NCBI GenBank assembly: GCA_963995505.1
Contig: OZ023190.1
Span: forward strand, 18,408,092 to 18,472,091
Length of the DNA: 64,000 nucleotides
Direction: 5' to 3'
From: Hypericum androsaemum
Taxonomy: Eukaryota; Streptophyta; Magnoliopsida; Malpighiales; Hypericaceae
Position 1 is the first letter of the stretch. Each line of letters opens with the position of its first letter. The translations under genes and the position numbers were made by a program. Shown one piece after another: positions 56,510-64,000 of this stretch. Below the pieces are notes generated by a model. That model was given only the letters and a program-made list of their open reading frames with translations. It searched no databases and had not been told where the DNA came from.

Positions 56510-56739
56510 GGTGGAACCCTAATGAGTATGTTTGGATAAAAACTCTAAAATACCCTCAACAGATTTTGACCATCAGATCTGTAAAAAAAGAATTTGATCA
56601 AATCTAAAGGCCCATATTTAGTCCATACCATGGGGATGATTTTTATGTAGTCCCCCTGAATCTAAATCCATTATTTGACGTTACGAAATCATCATTGTAC
56701 TAATGGTTTGAGAAATATTCTGTTAATTAATACTCGATG

Positions 56740-57229
56740 ATTTGGTAACTGATTTTGTTTACATATATTTCATTGTCGTTATAAGATAATTGCTAAGCTC
56801 TTGGCAAATCGATTGAAACGGGTGATTGGGAGTAGTCCGCTTTTGTGGAAGGACGTCAAATAACGGAAGGAGTTATGGTGGCCAATGAACTTATTCGTTA
56901 TGTCAAGAGGTCCAAGATGAAATCAGTTTTGATTAAAATCAATTTTGTTTGAAGAGAGGCTTGAGGCAAGGAGATCCATTGTCTCCTTTTCTCTTTGTTA
57001 TTGCCGCTGAGGGTTTTCGCGCTCATTTCGAAGGCTGGCATGATGGGTGAAATTGATGGAATTGAAATTCTGGGAACCAACATGATGCTAAACATTTTAC
57101 AATATGCAGATGATACACTCTTTTTCTTCAAATTTTTAGAAGCTAGTGTGGTTAATCTGAAGCAGATTATGACTATTTTGCCCTAACTTTTGGTCTTTAG
57201 GTTAACTTGGGTAAAACCTTGATTATACC
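56740..57229 (+). mobile_element. LINE reverse-transcriptase fragment
   Basis: Pieces in shifting frames: KIIAKLLANRLKRVIG, GLRQGDPLSPFLFVIAAEG (a typical LINE RT block) and MLNILQYADDTLFFFK with the YADD active site, then VNLGKT. Frameshifts and a TAA at 57,184 break it. It is cut at 57,229 by the Copia LTR. Together this is part of the RT domain only, so it is an old fragment. Confidence 0.8.
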
Positions 57230-59899
57230 TGTTATGAATTCAGCAAGCAAGAGAACAAAACGCGCAAAGAACACGACACAAGAGATTACGTGGTTCGGCC
57301 TAGTGGCTACGTCCACGGTAAGAAAGGAGAACTTTTATTGATGGATCCGAGTAACAAAGCTATACATAACTATAAGGTAACACGTCTTTATATAATAGAC
57401 GAACTCTTAGTGTACAAGAAACCTATCTAGGTCGAATTAGGAGTCCGAAACAAGAGCCGAAATAAAACAGAAAAAATCTGCCGTTGAGGACTAGCGATCG
57501 CCAGTTGCCCAAATTTTTCAACTTCTGTAACATGTGACTTGCGATTGCCAACTTAGTAGCGACTGCCAACCATCACAACTTCTCGACATTACTCAACAAT
57601 CTCCACCTTGGCGAGAAGTCATCCCGTAGAAGAACCATGAAGTTCTACCCGAACTTCAACAAACTCTACCTTCATGAGACACCGCCCCATGAAAAACCAT
57701 GAGAACTTGAGAAACCAAACGACTCTACCTGCTCCACCTCGCACCATAGATACACCACCATCAATAAGACCAACTCAACTTTCTCACCATCTTTTCCGTT
57801 CAATCACTTGGAGCCAGCCCCCAAGCTCGAGCTTTCGAGCATGCTTGGCCTATACCCTCCAATCTCCATCGAACCCCAACTGGTAAGTTCACTTGCTGAA
57901 GTAACCTTGCAACCAATAGACGTGCCCTCTATTTTTCGGTAAACCCATGCTCCGTAACCTCGAACTGCTTCTCTGTTGGACCTTCTTGTCTCAAACCAAT
58001 GCTATGTGCCATAGCATACAAAGAGCAACCTTTTGTTCTACAAAGTAGAACTCTCGACATGCTTCAAACTCTATTGTTCGACCTTGAGTGAGATACCTGA
58101 TTCACCTGTGGTGTCACCAACGGCTTCGCATTCCCCATGAAAAACCTACCCAACACCTTTGACGTGCACGTCTTTTTAGACAACCATAACGGGAACTTGC
58201 TAACTTTGCCTTCACGAATCACAACTCCACTCAAACCATTCATGTCAAATTTTTTCTCCATCACACAAGAGTTTTTCTCCTCTCTATCAGAACCCAACGG
58301 GGTGACTCTACCTACAACTGTGTTCCCCACTAACCTGTAGGTGTTCCTACCATTCCTTTCACCCTTCATCACCACCACAACATCCTTTTCCACCTCCATT
58401 AGTCCGCCTACAATATTATAGTTGTACCCACTATAATCCAAGGCTCCTAACGAGATCAAATTCCTCTCCAACATCGGAACATGCCTAACCCCACATAATT
58501 TTCTCTCAACACTATCCCACATCTTGATTCAGATATCACCTATACCAGCAATTCTACAATTAAAACCATCACCCATAGTCACGATACCTGAATTAATGAA
58601 CTTGTAGGTGTCGAACCATCCTCTCTTGGGCATCATGTGGAAAGAGCAAGCGCTATCCAAAATCCAGGAATCATAATGCTCTGGACTTAACAAAACAGAA
58701 AGAAGATCACCATCTGACACGTCCGAATGTGAGGCCACATTCACAGAACCTGATCCTTTTTCCTCGCGATCCCGAGTTCTTTTTGGATAATTCTTCTTCA
58801 CGTGTCCTTTTTCTCCGCACTCAAAGCAATTTCCCTTGAACCTCCTTGACCACGACTTGGATCCCTTCTAGTCTTTTGCTCCACTATGATCACCATGGCT
58901 ACCCCTCACAACCAGCCCTTCCGCTTGTTCATCACCAATTTTTCTTCTTTGATGAAACCCTAGCAGAGCACTTGAGATATCTTCCAACACTAGAGACTTC
59001 TTCCCCTAAGTTAGAAATGTAACCAAATTTTTGTAGGAGCCAGGTAAAGAATTTAGCAGCAACAATGCCTTGTCTTCTTCCTCGAACTTCATATCAACCT
59101 TTCTCAAGTAGCTCACAAGTTGACTGAAACCATTAATGTTTTGGCTCAAATCTGAGCCCTCCTTCATCTTGAACTCGTACAATCTTTGCTTAAGATAAAG
59201 CTTCTTCGACAAAGACTTAGACATATACCTTACCTCCAATTTCTTTCATACCTCAGCTGGTGACTCCTCATCTATAACGTGATACATCACATTATCCGCC
59301 AAGTACAAGCGAATTATCGCCACCGCCTTGGCCCCCATCTCCTTCCACTCTTGCTCCTCCATCTTCTCAGACTTCTTCTCCGAGAGCGCGATGACCATCC
59401 CTTGTTGGACGAGGAGATCCTTGACACGCCTTTGCCATAACCCGAAATTTGAAGAACCATCTAAGTTCACAAGAGCAAACTTCGCTCTGTCCGTCATCCT
59501 CCAACCCAAGCTCTGATATCAATTGTTATGAATTCAGCAAGCAAGAGAATAAAATGTGCAAAGAACACGATACAAGAGATTACGTGGTTCGGCCTAGTAC
59601 CTACGTCCATGGTGAGAAAGGAGAACTTTTATTGATGGATCCGAGTCACAAAGCTAAACATAACCATAGGGTAATACGTCTTTATATAATAGATGAACTC
59701 TTGGTGTACAAGAAACCTATCTAGGTCGAATTAGGAGTCCGAAACAAGAGCCGAAACAAAACTGGAAAAATCTGCTGCTGAGGACTGGCGATCGCTAGTT
59801 AACTGGCGATCGCCAGTTGCCCGAATTTTCTAACTTCTGTAACATGTGACTTGCGATCGCCAACTTAATAGCGACCGCCAGCCATCACAACTTCTCGAC
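57230..59899 (-). mobile_element. Copia deletion derivative (minus strand)
   Basis: LTRs at 57,230-57,588 and 59,524-59,899 both start (plus) TGTTATGAATTCAGCAAGC and end CACAACTTCTCGAC(A). Next to the right LTR is the primer-binding site (TTGATATCAGAGC on minus), and next to the left LTR a purine tract (CCAAGGTGGAGATTG). The internal region is only 1.9 kb: gag, zinc knuckle and protease, with nearly all of integrase and reverse transcriptase missing. The right LTR lacks its last base and abuts the next LTR. No target duplication was found. Confidence 0.88.
58064..59509 (-). pseudogene. Copia gag-protease remnant fused to the end of reverse transcriptase
   Basis: Gag of the UBN2 type starts at 59,509 (MTDRAKFALVNLDGSSNFGL within the frame) and continues to about 59,006 with a break near 59,245. 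The zinc knuckle (about 58,830) reads CFECGEKGHVKKN, with Asn replacing the final Cys. Protease: WILDSACSFHMMPKRGW. The frame 58,522-58,064 begins in the pre-integrase region (RHVPMLERNLISLGALD) and, near 58,140, switches to FFMGNAKPLVTPQVN, which is the end of the reverse transcriptase. About 2 kb encoding integrase and most of RT have been deleted within this frame. Confidence 0.8.
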
Positions 59900-60160
59900 T
59901 GTCAGAGTTTGTCTCAAATTCTAGACAAATTAGTACTCTATTCCTATTTAGAGTAGGGATACAATCTCCTATATATATTGGCATATGCCTAGGTCTTTTA
60001 AGTAGTAGTCGAGAGTTGTGAGGTAGATAGAACCCTCACGGAAGCCTTGTAACCTGTCTTACTCGCATAGTGGATGACTCTCCTTTGCCCGTGGTTTTCT
60101 TCCCGCTTTGGAATTTCTACGTAATTCTCGTATGTCTCATTTCGATCTTATTTCTCAACA
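59900..60160 (+). repeat. 5' LTR of the right-hand Copia element (261 bp)
   Basis: TGTCAGAGTTTG...TTTCTCAACA, with CCTATATATATTGG (TATA-like) near 59,973 and a typical short downstream part. It joins the LTR on its left with no spacer. Confidence 0.85.
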
Positions 60161-60807
60161 ATTGGTATCAGAGCTAGATCTGAGTATACGAGTATTTGAC
60201 ACATAAAAAAAAGTGAACAGTAATCGTTTTGGGTAAAAATCAGGATTTAGGGTTTTGAAACCCTTGGAGTCGCCAGACAGTTCAGCCGCTCAGCCAGCCG
60301 ACCGCCGCCCGCTAGACCACCGCCCGCTCGTCTGTCCGCTGCTGCCCGAGGTGTCCGGCATCGTCCCGCCGCTCGCTGTCTTCGAGGAAGGAGGAGAAGA
60401 ATCGGGGAGAGAGAGGGAGGCCCGCCCATCGCCCGTAGAGGAGGCCCGCGCACCATCACCGCACTGTCGCCTAGAGGGGACCGACCCACTCACTCGTCAC
60501 ATTGGAGCTGCTCGTCGCACCGCCGTTCACCATTTTCGGAAAGAGAGAGAGGACTGTCGGGGAGAGAAAAAAATCTCTCTCGAACCTGAGCCACCGCTTC
60601 CACCGCCGCCCATCACTGTCTCAGCCACGCCCTGCTCATCACCGACCGAGGTCGAGCCGTGGTCCTTGGAGATCTTTGGGTTGAAAAACCCTAATTTTGA
60701 GTTGACTTGGTCAACAGTTTGACTGGTTGATCAAAAGTCAACTGATTTGGCTGATTTTAGTTTTCTAACCTATTTTGGGCAGATTTCTTGGTTCGAGTAG
60801 TTTCAGA
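60161..60807 (+). other. Leader of the Copia element
   Basis: Untranslated sequence between the primer-binding site and gag. The part 60,260-60,680 is strongly GC-rich and open in several frames (Pro- and Arg-rich), but these frames are not gag. Confidence 0.6.
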
Positions 60808-63800
60808 ATGACTTCGATGAAGTACGAGATTCCTCAGTTGATGAGAAAACTAATTTTTCCTTGTGGCAGGTCAAGATGCGCGCTATTCTGACACATTTAG
60901 AGCTGGATAAGACTCTACTTGATGAGAAGTCAATGCCTTCAAGTTGGGATGCTGTGATGAAGGCGTCAAAGAACCGTAAGGCTGTGAGTCAGATCCAGTT
61001 ACATCTGTCAGATGATATTTTGCGGGACGTGTTGAAGGAGACAATAGCTTCCTCATTATGGGCAAAGCTTGAAAAGTTGTGCATGCCCAAGAGTTTGACA
61101 CAAACTATGCTTGAAGCAACGACTGTTTTCTATCCGGATGCAAGAAGATAAGTCTGCTTACGACCACCTTAATGAATTTAAGGATATAGTGGCTGATCTT
61201 AGAACTCTGGATGTGAAATATGATGATGAAGATCTTGCTTTATTGTTATTGTGCTCGTTGCCTGTTTCTTATCAGCAATTCAGAGATACTCTGTTGTTCA
61301 ACCATGATACTCTGAGTTGGGATGATGTTCATGATTTGCTCTTGGAGAAAGAGAGAATTGATAAGCACACTGTGAGTTCCTCTAAAAATAGCCAAGGGAC
61401 TGGCTTGGTCGTGAGAGGGAGGTCTGAGGAGAGGAATGCTAAGTCTGGTTCGAGGAAGAAGAGCAGAAGAAAATCAAGGTCAATGCACAAGGAAAAGACT
61501 TGTTTCAACTGTCATAAGGTTGGGCATATTAAATGGTTCTGTCCGGAGTTGAAGAACAAGAAGAAGGGCGAAAAATCCAGTGCTCCGAAAGGAGAAAGTT
61601 CTGATAGCGGTAGTGCTAGTGTTGTCACCACCACTCAGAAAGAAGAATCTGATGGAGACCTTTTGTCTGTAATTGATGGGAAGTCTAAAGTTGATGCTAC
61701 TTTGGTCCTTGATTCTGCTTGTACGTTTCATATATGTCCTATCCGGGACTGGTTTTCAACATATGAATGTGCGGAGGGTAATGTTCTCATGGGAAATAAT
61801 TTTTTCTGCATGGTGGTTAGTATTGGCACAGTGAAGATCAAGATGTATGATGGTGTCATTCGAACCTTGATGAATGTGAGGCATATCCTTGATTTAAAGC
61901 GGAACTTGATTTCGCTGAGTACACTTGATACATTGGGGTACAAGTATACCGGAGAAGGTAGAGTTTTTCGTGTGAGTAAGAACTCATTAGTGCATATGAA
62001 GGCCAAGAAAGAGGTTAGAAATCTGTACGTTTTGCAGGGTTCTACAGTTACAGGAACTGCTGCTGCTGCATCTGGCTCGTTGACAGACTCTGAGAATACC
62101 TTATTGTGGCATATGCGACTTGGTCACATGAGCGAGAAAGGCATGACCGAGCTAAATAGGAGAGGATTATTATGTGGACAGGGTATTGGAAAGCTAGAAT
62201 TTTGTGAGCACTGTGTGTTTGGCAAGTAGAAGAAAGTCAGTTTTCAGAAATGTGTACAAAGGGAAAACTTGACTATGTACATTTTGATCTTTGGGGACCG
62301 TCTCAAGTTGTAACAAAGAATGGTTCCAAGTATATGCTGACTATTATTGATGATTATTCGAGGAAGGTGTGGGCGTTCTTCTTGAAGAGCAAGGATCATG
62401 TCTTTATCACTTTCAAGCAGTGGAAGACTATGATTGAGAGGCAGACTGTGAGAGATGTCAAGCATCTCCGCACAGATAATAGATTGGAGTTTTGCTCTAG
62501 TTGGTTTGATGAGTTTTGCAAGAATGAGGGTATTGTCAGGCATAAGACAATCCCTGGTACACCTCAACAGAATGAAGTCGCTGAAAGAATGAACAGAACT
62601 TTGTTGGAAAAAGTTTGTTGTATGCTGTCAAATGCTGGTTTGCCTAAGTCATTTTGGGCTGAAGCTGTTTCCATTGCCTGTCACCTTGTCAATCGTTCAC
62701 CTTATGCATCACTTAATGGCAAGGTACCTGAAGAATTGTAGTCTGGAAATCCTCCTAATTATGCTATTTTAAAGATATTTGGGTATTCTGCCTATGCTCA
62801 TGTGAATAATGGCAAGTTAGAGCCAAGATCTGTGAAATGTATCTTCCTTAGCTATGCTTCTGGAGTGAAGGTATACAAGTTGTGGTATCCCGAGCTGTCT
62901 AAGGTCTTGTTGAGTAGGAATGTTATTTTCAAAGAGACAGACATGCTGAGTAAGAGGGAGGATGTTTCTTCACCTGGTGTTTCTAGTGCAAAAGTCAAAA
63001 GTGCATGTGGAGTTTGATGCTGATCCAGAAGTAAGTTCCTTCTGTGATGTTGATTGCCATGGTCCTACTCATGGTGGGTTGCCTGATGAAGCTGAGAATA
63101 TTGGCACAGTTGAGAGAGAGCCAGCGTATTCTATTGCTAGAGACAGGCCCAAAAAAATTATCAGGCCTCCACAGAAGTTGGGTGAGGCTGATATTGTTGC
63201 TTTTTGCCTTGAATGTGGCAGAAGAAGTTGATAGCTGTGAAGAACCATCTAGTTACTCAGATGCTGTGAAGTCGAAAGACTCTGATAGATGGTTGGTTGC
63301 TATGGAGGAAGAGATGAAATCTCTTCGCAAGAACAAGACTTAGGAGATTACTAAGCTGCCTAAGGATAAGAAGGTTGTCAGTTGCAAGTGGGTATTCAAG
63401 AAGAAGGATGGTATACCTGAAGTTGAAGAGCCTAGATACAAGGCTAGGCTAGTGGCTAGAGAATATAGTCAGATTCCTGGTGTGAACTTTAATGAGGTAT
63501 TTTCACCAGTTGTGAAGCATACCATGATTCGTTCTCTTCTTGGTATTATTGCTATGCAGGATTTGGAGCTTGAACAGCTTGATGTGAAAACAGCTTTCTT
63601 GAATGGAGAGCTTGAGGAGCGGATTTATATGGCACAGCCTGAGGGTTTTCATGTTGAAGGCAAAGAAGACTATGTGTGCTTGTTGAAGGAGTCCATGTAT
63701 GGCCTTGAGCAGTCTCCGAGGCAATGGTATAAAAGGTTTGACTCCTTTATGATTTCTTATGGTTTTGAGAGGAGCAAGTATGATAGTTGTGTTTACCTGA

Positions 63801-64000
63801 AAAGGCTATGCGACAGTTCCCAAGTGTATTTGCTCATGTATGTGGATGACATGTTAATTGCTGCCAGTGACAAAGGAGAGGTGAGGAAGCTCAAAGCTCT
63901 GTTGAGTAGCGAGTTTGAGATGAAAATTTTGGGTCCTGCTAAGAAGATTCTTGGTATGGAGATTGCCAGAGATAGAGGAGCAAGAAAATTATTTATGAGT
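60808..64000 (+). pseudogene. Copia gag-pol polyprotein, broken and partial
   Basis: Gag starts ATG 60,808 (MTSMKYEIPQL), shifts frame near 60,845 (KTNFSLWQVKMRAILTHLEL) and again near 61,130, where the frame 61,111-62,229 takes over. The zinc knuckle is CFNCHKVGHIKWFC and the protease LDSACTFHICPIRDW. Pre-integrase HHCC (LLWHMRLGHMSEKG, CEHCVFGK) ends in TAG at 62,227. Integrase core: VHFDLWGPS, LRTDNRLEF, NEVAERMNRT, with TAG at 62,739. Frames shift near 63,010 and 63,220, and TAG at 63,341 precedes the RT. RT is open to the window end: ARLVAREYSQ, QLDVKTAFLNGELEE, and the active site YVDDM at about 63,838. It looks younger than the 7.4-kb Copia but still defective. Confidence 0.9.

Larger units (their letters stand above)
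46933..56669. mobile_element. Mutator-like element with ATTGG minisatellite, copy 2, enlarged by nested insertions
   Basis: The left end (GAGTTCAAATTTAGTGGGGAC) and right end (to CCCTGAATCTAAATCC) match the element at 35,984-37,440. A perfect 9-bp duplication ATTATTTGA flanks the whole 9.7 kb (46,924-46,932 and 56,670-56,678). Inside are the minisatellite, a solo LTR, an inverted-repeat block and a Gypsy retrotransposon. Only about 155 bp of the right end before 56,669 is shared with copy 1. Confidence 0.85.
59900..64000 (+). mobile_element. Ty1/Copia element (TNT1-like), cut by the window end
   Basis: 5' LTR 59,900-60,160, primer-binding site TGGTATCAGAGCT at 60,163, long leader to about 60,807, then gag, protease, integrase and reverse transcriptase to 64,000. 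The 3' part and 3' LTR lie outside the window. Integrase precedes RT, as in Copia. Confidence 0.92.

Noticed and set aside
60255..60722. 155-residue Pro/Arg-rich frame
   Set aside because: It lies in the leader of a Copia element between the primer-binding site and gag, and opens in several frames because of high GC.

Overview
The window is nuclear DNA of a flowering plant, most likely a eudicot. The evidence is intron-bearing genes with GT-AG junctions, AT-rich spacers, plant-type LTR retrotransposons, LINE, Mutator-like and hAT elements, and plant gene families (PHOX-type TPR-PB1 protein, mitochondrial MICU, TPD1-like secreted proteins, FBD/F-box fragment, serine-rich protein-related). I cannot name the species. 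More than half of the 64 kb is transposon-derived.

Layout. 1-400: last exons of an unrecognised gene. About 925-16,830: a tandem array of five TPD1-like units (U1-U5). U1 is split by a LINE. U2 is only a promoter and 15 bases of coding sequence. U3 (6438-7370) is the only open copy. U4 is a bare promoter relic. U5 has a stop codon and a swollen intron carrying a Pack-MULE with a zinc-finger-homeodomain fragment. Solo LTRs, a MITE and a 5.5 kb Copia element sit between or within units. 17,372-18,354: palindromic Mutator-type element. 19,702-22,221 (minus): intact PHOX-family gene. 23,480-31,270: an imperfect segmental duplication that copied the 3' part of the MICU gene; the extra copy is a pseudogene and also holds a 3.2 kb Mutator-like element with a protein-disulfide-isomerase fragment and a truncated LINE. 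30,107-33,098 (minus): intact six-exon MICU gene. 35,984-37,440: Mutator-like element with an internal ATTGG minisatellite. 39,135-39,758 (minus): serine-rich protein gene with a TATA box.

From 40 kb onward the window is repeat sequence: a 212-bp tandem duplication, a solo LTR, a hAT element, a second copy of the ATTGG Mutator-like element blown up to 9.7 kb by nested LTR sequence including a decayed chromodomain Gypsy element, a LINE reverse-transcriptase fragment, a Copia deletion derivative, and a second Copia element that runs off the end of the window.

The plausible working protein genes are therefore four: PHOX-like, MICU, serine-rich and the U3 TPD1-like gene, plus the partial gene at the left edge. 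They are not an operon or pathway; they are neighbours in a repeat-rich segment. The most distinctive content is the decaying TPD1-like array, including paired loss of two cysteines in U3 and U5, and the series of Mutator-type insertions with clear 9-bp target duplications, two of which carry host gene fragments. All similarities were judged by eye from the sequence; no alignment or database search was run.
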